This document shows positions 19,565-28,732 of a DNA stretch of 64,000 bases, piece by piece. The notes under the pieces are model-generated. The model saw only the letters and a list, made by a program, of their open reading frames with translations. It made no database searches and was not told the origin of the DNA. Source of the DNA: Mycobacteroides sp. CBMA 271. Lineage in GTDB: Bacteria > Actinomycetota > Actinomycetes > Mycobacteriales > Mycobacteriaceae. The translations under genes were made by a program, and so were the position numbers. The stretch lies in the NCBI RefSeq assembly GCF_009729205.1, contig NZ_VTHB01000002.1, positions 620,001 to 684,000 on the forward strand, read 5' to 3'. The first letter of the stretch is position 1; the number at the start of each line of letters is the position of its first letter.

Positions 19565-20227
19565 ATGCGCGTCGCGATTGCCGGCGCCGGCAAGGTCGGT
19601 CGTTCCGTCGCGCGCGAGCTGCTTGATTATGGGCATAAGGTCCTGCTGATCGAACACGAGCGCAGCAACTTCGAACCGGAGACGGTGCCCGGAGCGGACT
19701 GGCTCAATGCCGATGCCTGCGAGTTGGACACCTTGGAAGAGGCGGGCATTCAGACTTGTGACGTCGTGGTCGCCGCCACGGGAGACGACAAGGCCAACCT
19801 CGTCGTCGGCCTGCTGGCCAAGTCGGAATTCGGTGTGCCCCGGGTTGTCGCCCGTATCAACGACATCCGCAATCAGTGGCTGTTCGGACAGGCGTGGGGC
19901 GTGGATGTCGCGGTCTCCACGCCCGGGGCCATGGTCGCGAGTATTGAGGGCGCGATCGACATCGGGCACCTGGTGCGCCTCATGGGGCTGCGCGAGGGCC
20001 GCGCCGATCTGACCAAACTCACACTGCCCGAAGATAATCCACTCGTGGGACAGCGCGTGGAGGAACTGGCACTACCACCTAACACCGCACTCGTGACGGT
20101 ACTTCGGGGTGCGACGGTGGTGCTGCCCACACCTGAGGATGTCCTGGAGGCTGGTGACGAGATGCTGTTCATCGCCAACAGCTCCGCAGAACCCGCGATT
20201 CGCGCCGCGATCCACGGGTCCCGATAG
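19565..20227 (+). CDS. TrkA-family potassium uptake regulatory protein
   Basis: 220 residues from ATG 19565, with GGAACGGAAG just upstream; an in-frame GTG at 19550 would add five residues. The N terminus is a Rossmann RCK-N domain (MRVAIAGAGKVGRSVARELL, then VLLIEHE) binding NAD(H), with the VVAATGDDKANL and VARINDIRNQWLF segments of TrkA. The C-terminal 75 residues are an RCK-C domain (LPEDNPLVGQRVEEL ... DVLEAGDEMLFIA). It resembles the CeoB/CeoC Trk subunits of M. tuberculosis, which gate a K+ channel or transporter. The membrane TrkH/TrkG partner is not adjacent; its neighbour is the divergent K+/H+ antiporter, which also has an RCK-C tail. Confidence 0.88.
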   Translation: MRVAIAGAGKVGRSVARELLDYGHKVLLIEHERSNFEPETVPGADWLNADACELDTLEEAGIQTCDVVVAATGDDKANLVVGLLAKSEFGVPRVVARINDIRNQWLFGQAWGVDVAVSTPGAMVASIEGAIDIGHLVRLMGLREGRADLTKLTLPEDNPLVGQRVEELALPPNTALVTVLRGATVVLPTPEDVLEAGDEMLFIANSSAEPAIRAAIHGSR

Positions 20228-20232
20228 ATCCG

Positions 20233-20433
20233 CTAGACGCCGAGCAGTGCCAATTCCTCGCGTGCGCGCCGCTCGACCAGCAGCGGAACGTAGTCACGCA
20301 GCGGACGCCCGTCGAAGCGGGAATGTTCGGCACGTACCACCGCTTCCACGACGTCGCGGGTCAGTCCCGGATGTCGGACTTGTAGTTGATCTACAAGATT
20401 TCCGATTCCTGCCTGCTCGCTAAGTACCGCCAC
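20233..20433 (-). CDS. Small three-helix-bundle dimerization-type protein
   Basis: 66 residues, mostly helical. The pattern LVDQLQVRHPGLTRDVVEAVVRAEHSRFDGRPLRDYVPLLVERRAREEL fits a family of small actinobacterial proteins described as having a three-helix dimerization domain. There is no TM segment or enzymatic motif. It is convergent with the TrkA gene, with stop codons only a few bases apart. Function unknown. Confidence 0.62.
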   Translation of the reverse strand: MAVLSEQAGIGNLVDQLQVRHPGLTRDVVEAVVRAEHSRFDGRPLRDYVPLLVERRAREELALLGV

Positions 20434-20632
20434 GGGGACAAAATTTGCACGATGTTTGCAGTTTCGTCAACTGAGGAAATCGGGGCGATATGGCGCCAGC
20501 CAAGAATCGGTCCCTCGGTTTGTAGACTGTGTTGACCGAGACGACGGAGGTGGGCAACGCGGTGCTGGACGCTGGTAATTCATTGATTTACTGCGTCTTT
20601 CATGACGCACACGTGAAACCCACGGCAGCACG
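20434..20632. promoter_or_regulatory. 199-bp non-coding region with short inverted repeat
   Basis: No gene seen. TGCGTC (20592-20597) and GACGCA (20604-20609) form a 6-6-6 inverted repeat about 24 bp upstream of the FAD oxidoreductase start and may be an operator. Confidence 0.35.
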
Positions 20633-22063
20633 ATGAGCACTGCGACGGTTGTGGGCAGCGGGCCCAACGGGCTCGCTGCAGCAATCACCCTCGCGCGTGC
20701 AGGGATATCGGTCACTGTGTTGGAGGCCACTGATCAGCCCGGCGGCGGCTGCCGTTCCTCGGAAATGCTTGTTCCCGGACTCATCCATGATCACTGCGCC
20801 GCCGCACACCCGATGGCCATTGGATCATCCTTCCTGACGAGTCTGGACCTGGACGGTCATGACGTGCGCTGGCTGCTCCCCGCGATCGATTGCGCACATC
20901 CGCTCGATGACGGCACAGCTGGCGTGTTGTACCGGTCTGTGGCAACCACGGCTGCGGGAATGGGCAGCGACGGTGACCGTTGGCGCATGCTGTTCGGTTA
21001 TCCCTCACAGCATTTCGACACCCTGTCCGAGGACATCACGGCGCCGTTGTTGCGCATACCTGGCCACCCGATCCAGCTGGCGCGATTCGGTTTACCCGCG
21101 GCGTTACCCGCCTCGACGGTCGCCCGGCTATTCAGCACGGAATCTGCCCGTGCGCTGTATGGCGGGGTCGCCGCACACGCATTCCGGCCATTGCATTTCC
21201 CGATGACCGCGGCGGTGGGTCTAGGGATCATGACGGCCGGTCACAGGCACGGCTGGCCCGTCGTCTCGGGTGGCACCGGCTCCCTGGTGACGGCGATGGT
21301 CGCAACTCTCGTCGGCCTGGGCGGCACGGTCGAGACAGGGGTCCGCGTCGCACACGCCGCTGCACTGCCCCGCTCCGATCTGACGTTGTTCGATCTCGAA
21401 CCAGGCGCCGTCGCGGACATTCTCGGAGAACGGCTGCCTAAACGGGTCATTCGCGCGTTCAGGAAGTTCCGGCACGGCCCCGGAGCTTTCAAAGTTGACT
21501 TCGCCATCCAGGGCGGGGTGCCCTGGACCAACCCCGATGCCCATCGCGCGGGCACCGTGCACCTCGGGGGAAACTACGCCGAGGTGGCCGCTGCCGAACG
21601 GCAGATCCACGCAGGTGCCATGCCGGAGCGACCGTTCGTCCTCGTGGGACAGCAGTACCTAGCCGATCCGCAACGCTCCGTCGGAGACATCCATCCACTC
21701 TGGACATACGCACATGTGCCGTTCGGATACAGCGGGGACGCCACCGAGGCGATCATCGGGCAGATCGAGCGATTCGCTCCCGGGTTCCGTGAACGCATCG
21801 TCGGCACGGCCGTGCGGTCCACCACCGACATGTCGGTTTACAACGCCAACTACGTCGGGGGTGACATCATGACCGGCGCCAAGGACATCCGGCAGCTGGT
21901 GTTCGGCCCACGGGTCGCGTTGTCGCCGTACGGCCTCGGCGTGCCGGGCATGTACATCTGCTCTGCGGCCACTCCCCCTGGCCCGGGTGCGCACGGAATG
22001 TGCGGTGTGCACGCCGCGAATGCGGCGCTTGCGGGCGCCAGCATATCGAGGACCAAGGAGTGA
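20633..22063 (+). CDS. Phytoene-dehydrogenase-like FAD-dependent oxidoreductase
   Basis: 476 residues. The N terminus has the dinucleotide-binding fold VVGSGPNGLAAAITLARAGISVTVLEA followed by the PGGGCRS segment of the phytoene desaturase/amine oxidase superfamily. The C terminus carries the second FAD-contact motif in GLGVPGMYICSAATPPGPGAHGMCG. Relatives remove hydrogens from carotenoids or other lipids, but mycobacterial homologues of this size are mostly uncharacterised. It is followed after 3 bp by the amidohydrolase, indicating an operon. There are no carotenoid synthesis genes nearby, so a carotenoid substrate should not be assumed. Confidence 0.85.
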   Translation: MSTATVVGSGPNGLAAAITLARAGISVTVLEATDQPGGGCRSSEMLVPGLIHDHCAAAHPMAIGSSFLTSLDLDGHDVRWLLPAIDCAHPLDDGTAGVLYRSVATTAAGMGSDGDRWRMLFGYPSQHFDTLSEDITAPLLRIPGHPIQLARFGLPAALPASTVARLFSTESARALYGGVAAHAFRPLHFPMTAAVGLGIMTAGHRHGWPVVSGGTGSLVTAMVATLVGLGGTVETGVRVAHAAALPRSDLTLFDLEPGAVADILGERLPKRVIRAFRKFRHGPGAFKVDFAIQGGVPWTNPDAHRAGTVHLGGNYAEVAAAERQIHAGAMPERPFVLVGQQYLADPQRSVGDIHPLWTYAHVPFGYSGDATEAIIGQIERFAPGFRERIVGTAVRSTTDMSVYNANYVGGDIMTGAKDIRQLVFGPRVALSPYGLGVPGMYICSAATPPGPGAHGMCGVHAANAALAGASISRTKE

Positions 22064-22066
22064 ACC

Positions 22067-23098
22067 ATGTTGCGAATCGACACCCACCATCACGCCGTTC
22101 CCGCTGACTACCGTGAGCACTTGCGCACCAAGGGCATCGACGAGGCCGGCGGTCGCGCGTTGCCCGAGTGGAGCCCCGAGGCATCTCTGGAAACTATGGC
22201 CGAGCTCCACATCGGCACCGCCATTTTGTCGGTGTCGACTCCAGGGACGACATTCCTGCCCAACCCGGCCGACGCCGCTGCACTGGCTCGTAATCTCAAC
22301 GACCAGCTGGCCGGGGTGGTCGCCGCACACCCCGGCCGTTTCGGGTTCTTCGCCACCATCCCGCTGCCGCACGTGCAGCACGCTGTATCGGAAACCGTTC
22401 ATGCACTTGATGATCTACGTGCCGATGGGGTGGTTTTACTAGCCAACAGTGCCGGTACGTACCTGGGCGAGAGCGGCCAGGACGAGCTGTTCGCGGCGCT
22501 CGACGCGCGTTCGGCAGTGGTGTTCATCCATCCGGCGGACCTGCCCGGCCCACCGGTTCCGGGGGTATTGCCGTTCGCGGCAGATTTCCTCCTCGACACC
22601 ACTCGTGCGGCATACCTTCTGGTGCGCAATGGAATACGCCAAAAGTATCCGAACATCAATTTTGTTCTGAGCCATGCCGGTGGCTTCGTTCCCTATGCAT
22701 CGCATCGGATGGCGACCGCCATCTTCAGCGATACCGGGCGTAGCCCAGCCGACGTTCTCGACGACTTCGCGGGTTTCTACTTCGATACCGCGCTGTCTTC
22801 CAGCGCGGCGGCGCTGCCGTCGCTGTTGGCCTTCGCGAAGCCAGGACACATCACCTTTGGTTCGGATTGGCCCTTCGCGCCGGTGGCCGCCGGAAAGCTT
22901 TTCGCCGCCGGGCTGGAGACCTACCCTGGCCTCGATCAACAAGCCCGCGACGACATCGACCGCAACAATGCACTCCGCCTCTTTCCTCGACTGGGTCAGG
23001 CACCTCAGGGTGCTGCCGGGTCTCCCGCGCAACGACTGCGTCATTCCGCGGGCCGCGTCGTGATGCGCGGCGCGGCGCGGCTGATCAGCGGGCGCTGA
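22067..23098 (+). CDS. Amidohydrolase-fold metal-dependent hydrolase/decarboxylase (ACMSD-like)
   Basis: 343 residues. The N-terminal metal motif is in RIDTHHHAVP (HxH); a central SHAGGFVPY segment gives another metal-binding His; the late FGSDWPF carries the conserved Asp. This is the amidohydrolase-2 pattern (PF04909) shared by ACMSD, gamma-resorcylate decarboxylase and related C-C hydrolases and decarboxylases acting on aromatic or cyclic acids. It is cotranscribed with the FAD oxidoreductase just upstream, so both may act in one degradation pathway. The specific substrate cannot be inferred. The last 40 residues are rich in Arg and Ala and look unstructured. Confidence 0.85.
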   Translation: MLRIDTHHHAVPADYREHLRTKGIDEAGGRALPEWSPEASLETMAELHIGTAILSVSTPGTTFLPNPADAAALARNLNDQLAGVVAAHPGRFGFFATIPLPHVQHAVSETVHALDDLRADGVVLLANSAGTYLGESGQDELFAALDARSAVVFIHPADLPGPPVPGVLPFAADFLLDTTRAAYLLVRNGIRQKYPNINFVLSHAGGFVPYASHRMATAIFSDTGRSPADVLDDFAGFYFDTALSSSAAALPSLLAFAKPGHITFGSDWPFAPVAAGKLFAAGLETYPGLDQQARDDIDRNNALRLFPRLGQAPQGAAGSPAQRLRHSAGRVVMRGAARLISGR

Positions 23099-23220
23099 CG
23101 CATCCTCCTGTTGGTGGGCAATCCTCGAATTCCTCGCGTCCCAGCGTCGCCAAGCGTACTGTTGACACTGTAAACAAGCGCAGCACGCGTGACTACCAGC
23201 ACTGAAACTAGGTGGGCACC

Positions 23221-23376
23221 ATGATTTTGCTTGGAGCAATTCTTCTCCTCGCCGGATTTCTGCTCAATATCGGATTGCTGTGGACCATCGGACTCGTACT
23301 TCTCGTCATCGGCCTGGTCCTGATGGTCGCGGGCAAGATGGGACACGCTGTCGGCGGTCGCCGCCACTACTACTGA
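23221..23376 (+). CDS. Small hydrophobic membrane protein (DUF6131-like)
   Basis: 51 residues: two closely packed hydrophobic stretches (about residues 2-18 and 20-40), then a short basic tail ending HAVGGRRHYY. Small proteins of this pattern (GAILLLAGFLL...LWTIGLVLLVIGLVLMVAG) are common in mycobacteria and match the DUF6131 description. The role is unknown. It has no clear Shine-Dalgarno but begins with ATG at the expected place, with a possible -35 TTGACA about 60 bp upstream. It is followed after about 30 bp by another small membrane protein, probably in the same transcript. Confidence 0.7.
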   Translation: MILLGAILLLAGFLLNIGLLWTIGLVLLVIGLVLMVAGKMGHAVGGRRHYY

Positions 23377-23407
23377 CCTCGCCCGCAGGCACGGCAAGGA
23401 GGACACC

Positions 23408-23608
23408 ATGCGTTATGCAGGACTGCTATTGGTCGTGTGGCTGATTATCGGGGCTATCGCCGTCGCGCAGCGTGGGTACTTCACCGACAGCCCCCAAACC
23501 TGTGCGAGTGCGGGAACCATAGCGCTGACCGTCATCGCCGGGCCGCTCAACTACGCCGGTCTTAATCCGACGGTCACCCACTGCGAGATCCCCCAACCCA
23601 GCCCGTGA
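23408..23608 (+). CDS. Small membrane or exported protein
   Basis: 66 residues with GGAGGACACC just before the ATG. The first 20 residues are a hydrophobic helix (LLLVVWLIIGAIAVAQRG) that could be a signal peptide or anchor. The remainder contains two cysteines (TCAS and HCEI) that could form a disulfide outside the membrane. The DSPQTCASAGTIALTVIAGPLNY pattern is shared by many short mycobacterial proteins of unknown function. Its stop is 2 bp from the stop of the convergent MerR gene. Confidence 0.65.
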   Translation: MRYAGLLLVVWLIIGAIAVAQRGYFTDSPQTCASAGTIALTVIAGPLNYAGLNPTVTHCEIPQPSP

Positions 23609-23610
23609 CG

Positions 23611-24369
23611 TCAACGGGTATCGGCGCGCACCGCCGCGCCCACTCTCACTAGAACATCGAGCTGGGCCGGGTTGAACATGTCCAAGAGCGCTTGGCCCAC
23701 AGTACGTTCGGCGAACTGCTGGCCGCGAGGTGCATCGGCGGTCGAGGTCAGCATTCCGGGGTGATCGGCGTATAGCCTTCGTGCCTGTGCCGCCATCCGA
23801 TCCGCAAGTTCTGCCCGTGCCTGCTCATCGGCATCAACAGACAGTCCCTCGAATTGGCGGTCGAGGCTACGGTCCTGCTGGTCCTGGAACATCGCGATAA
23901 ATGCCTTGAGCCCGGATGGGCCGAGCACCCGTGACATGACATACGCCAGTGCTCGGTCGGTATCGGATAGGTCCATATCGGCTGCGGCAGAGGCAAACTC
24001 GAGTGGAAGATCGGTCACTGTCTCGCTGGACAGTATCTGCCCGATTTCTGCACGGATCCGCCGGAGGCGCTCGATGGTGGCGGCCAGCTCCGTGTCGATG
24101 GCCCGCAGTGCCTCTTGAGGGTTCTCGTTGGCCTCATCCATCTCGGCAATCTGCTGCAGGGAAAGGCCCAGTCCAGCAAGTCGTTTGATCTGCAGGACCC
24201 GAACCAGGTGCGCGACACCATAGCTTTTGTACCCGTTGGAACGGCGTACGGGCTCATCGAGCAGTCCAATATCGTGATAGTGGCGCACCGTGCGCAGACT
24301 CGTACCGGCAAGCTCGGCGAGCTCCCGCGTGCTCCAGCCCACCGTCACACCTCTCTGATCCGCTGACAT
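23611..24369 (-). CDS. MerR-family transcriptional regulator
   Basis: 252 residues from ATG 24369. The N-terminal winged helix WSTRELAELAGTSLRTVRHYHDIGLL...NGYKSYGVAHLVRVLQIKRLAGLGLSLQQIAEM is classic MerR, followed by a helical dimerisation region and a C-terminal effector domain of about 120 residues (similar in layout to TipAL-type ligand-binding regulators). There are no cysteines arranged for metal sensing, so an organic ligand is more likely. A perfect 21-bp inverted repeat with -35-like TTGACA lies upstream and a second copy overlaps the start of the divergent peptidase gene; autoregulation and control of the peptidase are expected. Confidence 0.87.
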   Translation of the reverse strand: MSADQRGVTVGWSTRELAELAGTSLRTVRHYHDIGLLDEPVRRSNGYKSYGVAHLVRVLQIKRLAGLGLSLQQIAEMDEANENPQEALRAIDTELAATIERLRRIRAEIGQILSSETVTDLPLEFASAAADMDLSDTDRALAYVMSRVLGPSGLKAFIAMFQDQQDRSLDRQFEGLSVDADEQARAELADRMAAQARRLYADHPGMLTSTADAPRGQQFAERTVGQALLDMFNPAQLDVLVRVGAAVRADTR

Positions 24370-24383
24370 ATCCGCCACTTGAC

Positions 24384-24404
24384 ACCATGCCGCTACGGCA
24401 TGGT
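24384..24404. promoter_or_regulatory. MerR operator candidate 1 (9-3-9 perfect palindrome)
   Basis: ACCATGCCG-CTA-CGGCATGGT, preceded by TTGACA at 24379-24384, lies between merR and the divergent peptidase gene. MerR proteins bind such palindromes in the promoter spacer. Confidence 0.65.
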
Positions 24405-24426
24405 CAATGGTGACCTGCTCCATTTG

Positions 24427-24447
24427 ACTATGCCCCAACGGCATGGT
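24427..24447. promoter_or_regulatory. MerR operator candidate 2 (imperfect copy)
   Basis: ACTATGCCC-CAA-CGGCATGGT is an imperfect copy of the 24384-24404 palindrome (right half identical, left half 7 of 9) and again follows TTGAC. Its right arm overlaps the first possible ATG (24443) of the peptidase gene, which favours ATG 24461 as the true start. Confidence 0.58.
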
Positions 24448-24460
24448 CTTTCCTGGGCCT

Positions 24461-26338
24461 ATGGCCCTTCCAGAACTGATCACCGTCGAGGAATTCTTTG
24501 ATCCGCCAGTGCGTGCGAGTGCGTCGATCTCGCCGGACGGAACCAGGATCGCGTACCTGGCGCCGCGGAAGAACCGTCTCAACATCTGGGTGCAAGAGAT
24601 CGATAGAGACGACCCGGCCGACGCACGCTGCGTCACCTACGACGAAACCCGAAGCGTCACAGGCTTTTTCTGGGCCGATGATCCGCGCTGGCTGCTCTAT
24701 GTACAGGATTCCGGCGGCGACGAGAACTGGCACTTGTACCGGGTGGACCTGGACGATCCCGACGCAGCGCCTGTCGATCTGACGCCGTATCCGGGTGTGC
24801 GACTGCTGGGCATCGAGCGCCCGCACGGACGCCCCGGCAAGGCATTCATCCAGCTGAACCATCGCAAGATCGACGAAATCGACCTCTACGAACTCGATAT
24901 CGCCACCGGCGAACTGACCATGCTGGCCGAGAATCCCGGCGGCGTCATCGCCTGGTTTTGCAGCCCGGATCACCGGGTGTTCACGCAGACGCTCACACCC
25001 GAAGGAGACGTCGAATTTTCTCGCTTCGAATCCGGGACGTTGCAGACGCTCGCGACCTACGCGGGCGCGGACTACCCGGTGGGCATGAATCCCACCCAGA
25101 TGACGCCGGATGGAAGCGGGCTGTGGATCGGCTCCCATCGCGATACCGATCGCAGCCGGCTGGTGCGGCTCGATCTGACCACCGGGGAGGAGACAGTGGT
25201 CGACAGCCATCCGACCTTCGACGTCGCGGCGGCGCTGGGTCTGGCGCCCGCGCTGATCCGCCATCGCAAGACGGGCGAACTGCTCGCCGTCCGATACCTG
25301 GGTGAACGGCAGGAGATCCACGTCCTGGATTCGGATTTCGCCCCGATCTTGGACGCACTGACGGCGCTGTCCGATGGAGACCTGTCGGAAGTTTCGTCCG
25401 ACGAGGACGGACGGCGCTGGGTGGTCAGCTTCGCGCACGATCGCGATCCCGGTGTCACGTATCTCTACGATCACGCCACGGGCGAGAGCCGCCAATTGTT
25501 CCGCCCGTACCCGCATCTAGATCCGGCAGCGCTCGCCCCCATGACGCCAGTGACCATCACCTCTCGCGACGGGCTGAGCTTGCATTCGTATCTGACGCTG
25601 CCCGTCGGGATCGAGCCCGCGGGACTGCCGCTGGTGCTGGTGGTCCACGGCGGTCCGTGGCACCGCGACAGCTGGGGCTTCGATCCGTCGGTACAGTTTC
25701 TGGCCAACCGCGGATACGCGGTGTTGCAGGTGAACTTTCGTGGATCCACCGGCTACGGAAAGGCCTTCACCAAGGCCGCCATCGGGGAATTCGCGGGCAA
25801 AATGCATGACGATCTGATCGACTCCGTCGATTGGGCGGTCAAGCAGGGCTACGCGGATCCGAGCCGCGTCGCAATCTTCGGCGGCTCCTACGGCGGATAC
25901 TCCGCCCTGGTCGGGGTGACCTTCACCCCCGACGTCTTCGCCGCCGCCATCGACTACGTGGGAATCTCGAATCTCGCAAACTTCATGCGGACCCTGCCGC
26001 CGTTTGTCCGGCCACACCTGTCCGCCAATTGGTACCTCTATGTCGGCGATCCGGCGGATCCGGCACAGGAAGCCGACATGCTGGCTCGCTCACCCATCAG
26101 CCGGGTCGACCAGATCCGCACACCGTTGCTAGTTGTGCAGGGCGCCAACGATGTACGAGTCGTGCAGGCCGAATCCGACAACATCGTGGCGGCGCTGCGG
26201 GCCCGCGGCGTCGAGGTCGAATACATCGTCAAGGAGGACGAGGGCCACGGATTCCTCAACCCGGAGAACCAGATCGATCTGTTCCACGCGACGGAACGCT
26301 TCCTGGCTCGACACCTGGCCGGACGGCTGGTGTTGTGA
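24461..26338 (+). CDS. S9 family (prolyl oligopeptidase-type) peptidase
   Basis: 625 residues from ATG 24461; ATG 24443 lies inside the operator. An N-terminal beta-propeller of about 360 residues ([27 protein letters not shown], etc.) is followed by an alpha/beta hydrolase domain. The catalytic serine is in FGGSYGGYS (Ser476), the aspartate in QGANDVRV and the histidine in EDEGHGF. This is the DPP/acylaminoacyl-peptidase layout, releasing small peptides or acyl amino acids, in the cytoplasm since there is no signal peptide. It is probably controlled by the divergent MerR and overlaps the following DUF3159 gene by GTGA. Confidence 0.92.
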   Translation: MALPELITVEEFFDPPVRASASISPDGTRIAYLAPRKNRLNIWVQEIDRDDPADARCVTYDETRSVTGFFWADDPRWLLYVQDSGGDENWHLYRVDLDDPDAAPVDLTPYPGVRLLGIERPHGRPGKAFIQLNHRKIDEIDLYELDIATGELTMLAENPGGVIAWFCSPDHRVFTQTLTPEGDVEFSRFESGTLQTLATYAGADYPVGMNPTQMTPDGSGLWIGSHRDTDRSRLVRLDLTTGEETVVDSHPTFDVAAALGLAPALIRHRKTGELLAVRYLGERQEIHVLDSDFAPILDALTALSDGDLSEVSSDEDGRRWVVSFAHDRDPGVTYLYDHATGESRQLFRPYPHLDPAALAPMTPVTITSRDGLSLHSYLTLPVGIEPAGLPLVLVVHGGPWHRDSWGFDPSVQFLANRGYAVLQVNFRGSTGYGKAFTKAAIGEFAGKMHDDLIDSVDWAVKQGYADPSRVAIFGGSYGGYSALVGVTFTPDVFAAAIDYVGISNLANFMRTLPPFVRPHLSANWYLYVGDPADPAQEADMLARSPISRVDQIRTPLLVVQGANDVRVVQAESDNIVAALRARGVEVEYIVKEDEGHGFLNPENQIDLFHATERFLARHLAGRLVL

Positions 26339-26988
26339 CCGAAGCCGTGGAAGACGAACGCGGGCCCACCCCACTCGAACAAGCAGGTGGGGTGCCCGGC
26401 CTCATCTATGCCGGCCTGCCGAGCGTGGCGTTCGCATTAGGCAACAGCGCCTTCGGGCTGTCCGGTGCGATCTGGATAGCGGTGGCCACCGGTGCGGCGA
26501 TCGCCGCATGGAGATGGTTACGTAACCAGCCCCTGCAGCCCGCGATCTCCGGTCTGTTCGGGGTCGCGATCTCGGCGTTTGTCGCCTACCAGATCGGGTC
26601 GGCCAAGGGCTTCTTCCTGACTGGTATTTGGATGAACCTTGTTGCCGCGCTGCTCTTCACCGCATCGGTGTTGGCGGGCTGGCCGCTTGCGGGTGTGATC
26701 TGGCATGGACTGACCGGTGCCGGACGAGGCTGGCATGAGGACCCGCCCTCACGATTCGCCTTCACGCTGGCAACGCTGGCCATGGCGAGCGTCTTCGGGT
26801 CCAGATTCGCCGTGCAGGAGTGGTTGTATACCCAGGATTCGGTCGGCTGGCTGGCCGTGGCACGTATCGCGATGGGCTACCCGCTCTTCGGCGCGGCACT
26901 ACTGGTTGTCATCTGGGCGGTGCGCCGTTCGAAGAGGCGAGCTTCTCACTCTGGTTCAGCCAGCGCGGTAGCCGATCACGTCCGATGA
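26335..26988 (+). CDS. DUF3159 family membrane protein
   Basis: 217 residues from GTG 26335, whose GTGA overlaps the peptidase stop. Five or six hydrophobic segments are visible ([79 protein letters not shown]). The [28 protein letters not shown] segment is characteristic of DUF3159, a mycobacterial and actinobacterial membrane family of unknown function. Translational coupling suggests that it is made together with the S9 peptidase. Its last 80 bp overlap the 3' end of the convergent Mrr-like gene. Confidence 0.8.
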   Translation: MTEAVEDERGPTPLEQAGGVPGLIYAGLPSVAFALGNSAFGLSGAIWIAVATGAAIAAWRWLRNQPLQPAISGLFGVAISAFVAYQIGSAKGFFLTGIWMNLVAALLFTASVLAGWPLAGVIWHGLTGAGRGWHEDPPSRFAFTLATLAMASVFGSRFAVQEWLYTQDSVGWLAVARIAMGYPLFGAALLVVIWAVRRSKRRASHSGSASAVADHVR

Positions 26989-27604
26989 GCTCACACCCGC
27001 TGGTCGCGGCCAGCACCTGGGCCTGACGGGTGAAGTCCTGGTTGCTGACCACCATCGCGCGGGTACAGCCATAGTGCCGGGCGCCCGCGACGGCCTCTTG
27101 AACCGCTCTGACTCCCACCGTTTTTGAGTAACGCTTGCACTGCACGGCAACGACATCGCGGCGGCTGGTAGCGACGAGGTCGACACCATAGTCACTGGAT
27201 GCCGGGGTAGTCTCGATATGCCACCCGGCTCCGAGCATGCGGGCAGCGACAAACGTCTCGAAGTCCACACCGGACATCTCGTCGATCTCGGCAAGTCCGG
27301 ATAGCGTTGTGTACCTCTGCAGTTGAGCTTCGTATTGACGTCGAGCGAGGGTGTCACCGAGTCCGCGCAGGCCCCAACCTACTCCGCGGATTACCGCATA
27401 AACGGCATACGGCGACGCCAAATAGGCGACCTGTGCCAGCGCGGCAAGCAGTGCGTCACCGGTGTTTCGGTAGACGACGACTGCTGGCCAGATGGCCAAC
27501 GCGACGACCGGCCCGGCCAGCACCACGACGAGAATTGTGACGAGTGCGCGCGATAGCCGACGACGTGCACGAACCGCCTTCCGCCTCCACCTCCGCAGGA
27601 TCAC
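26909..27604 (-). CDS. Membrane-anchored Mrr-like restriction endonuclease fold protein
   Basis: 231 residues. A very basic N terminus (about residues 1-20) is followed by a TM helix at about 20-45 and probably another at 55-72. The C-terminal domain from about residue 103 is the Mrr/PD-(D/E)XK fold: SGVDFETFVAARML, then Asp142 in DYGVDLVA and Gln155-Cys-Lys157 in VAVQCKRY, and the VSNQDFT strand. Mrr domains cleave modified DNA; membrane-tethered versions occur in actinobacteria with unknown roles. It lies 46 bp downstream of the transporter gene on the same strand, and its 3' end overlaps the DUF3159 gene by 80 bp. Confidence 0.83.
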   Translation of the reverse strand: MILRRWRRKAVRARRRLSRALVTILVVVLAGPVVALAIWPAVVVYRNTGDALLAALAQVAYLASPYAVYAVIRGVGWGLRGLGDTLARRQYEAQLQRYTTLSGLAEIDEMSGVDFETFVAARMLGAGWHIETTPASSDYGVDLVATSRRDVVAVQCKRYSKTVGVRAVQEAVAGARHYGCTRAMVVSNQDFTRQAQVLAATSGCELIGRDRLPRWLNQSEKLASSNGAPPR

Positions 27605-27650
27605 ATGCGAACTCTAAAGCAGGCCACAGACATCCAGAACGTCGCGCCGA

Positions 27651-28658
27651 CTACCGCCGCGCGACTACCAGGGCCTCCGCGGCTTCGGCGGTCATGGCCG
27701 CTCGTCCCCACCGCCCGGCGAGTGCGGCGCAGGTGATCAGCTGAATCTGGTGGAAGATCATCAACGGCAGCACGATCAGCCCCACCGGATGCCCGGCGAA
27801 CAACACCGTGGCCATGGGCAATCCGGTCGCCAGGCTTTTCTTGGACCCGCAGAAGATCACCACGATGCGATCGGCCCTGTCGAACCGGAACAGCCGCGCG
27901 ACTCCCGCCGTGACACCGAGCACCACTGCCAGCAGCACGACACTGACCGCCACCACCGCCAACAGCCGGGAGAGCTGTAAACCTTGCCAGACGTGCTCGA
28001 CCATCCCCGCGCTGAACGCCGCGTACACCACCAGGTAGACCGAACCCCGGTCGACGACCTTGGTGAGTGTCGTATGCGAAAGCAACCGATACAGCTTGGG
28101 CCGCAACAATTGTCCGGCCACGAAGGGCACCAGCAGCTGCACCACGATCTCCAGGATGGCGGTGGGTGACACCGTCGCCTCCCCCGTGGTCTGCATGAGC
28201 AGCATCACCAGCACGGGAGTCATGAAGACGCCCAACATATTCGACAGCGACGCGCTGACCACCGCGGCAGCGACATTCCCGCGGGCGATGGAGGTGAAGG
28301 CGATCGAGGACTGCACGGTCGATGGCAGCAGGCACAGATAGAGCAGCCCGACGTAGAGGTCGGCGGTGAGTACCGACGGCACGAGCAGCCTCATGGCCAG
28401 CCCGAGGAGCGGGAACAACACGTAGGTGACGGCCAGCACCGTGGTGTGCAGCCGCCAGTGGCGTAGACCTTCCAGCGCCTCGCGCGGCTCGAGCCGTGTT
28501 CCGTAAAGGAAGAACAGCACTCCGATAGCGATCTTGGTGGCCCAGCCGAAGAGGTCGGCGGCACCGCCGCGCGCGGGAAGCAGCACGCCGATGGCCATGG
28601 CCGCGAACAACCCCAGCAGAAATCCGTCGATGCGGAGTTTGGCCAGCCAGGTCACCAC
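27651..28658 (-). CDS. Bile acid:sodium symporter-like transporter
   Basis: 335 residues with about 10 TM helices; GTG start at 28658. Segments IAIGVLFFLYGTRLEPREAL, LLPSTVQSSIAFTSIARGN and IVVIFCGSKKSLATGLPMA are typical of the SBF-like (PF13593) branch of the BASS family, which includes bacterial transporters of organic anions; the SKKSLATG segment is in the cation-binding crossover region. The substrate is unknown. It is divergent from a LysR regulator with a 74-bp gap, a standard arrangement for a LysR-controlled transporter. The Mrr-like gene follows on the same strand. Confidence 0.87.
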   Translation of the reverse strand: MVTWLAKLRIDGFLLGLFAAMAIGVLLPARGGAADLFGWATKIAIGVLFFLYGTRLEPREALEGLRHWRLHTTVLAVTYVLFPLLGLAMRLLVPSVLTADLYVGLLYLCLLPSTVQSSIAFTSIARGNVAAAVVSASLSNMLGVFMTPVLVMLLMQTTGEATVSPTAILEIVVQLLVPFVAGQLLRPKLYRLLSHTTLTKVVDRGSVYLVVYAAFSAGMVEHVWQGLQLSRLLAVVAVSVVLLAVVLGVTAGVARLFRFDRADRIVVIFCGSKKSLATGLPMATVLFAGHPVGLIVLPLMIFHQIQLITCAALAGRWGRAAMTAEAAEALVVARR

Positions 28659-28732
28659 GCCACCGTAAAGGCGCCGACATTGATTATGAAAGCCGATAGA
28701 AGTGATATCTCTGAACGAGTACTGTGATTTGT

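Noticed and set aside
24428..25516. 362-codon minus-strand frame opposite the S9 peptidase
   Set aside because: Antisense to the propeller domain of the peptidase and includes both MerR operators; no domain is recognisable.
27601..28680. 359-codon frame overlapping the BASS transporter
   Set aside because: Same strand but different frame from the transporter; Arg/Gly/Ala-rich composition without domain, so it is a shadow.
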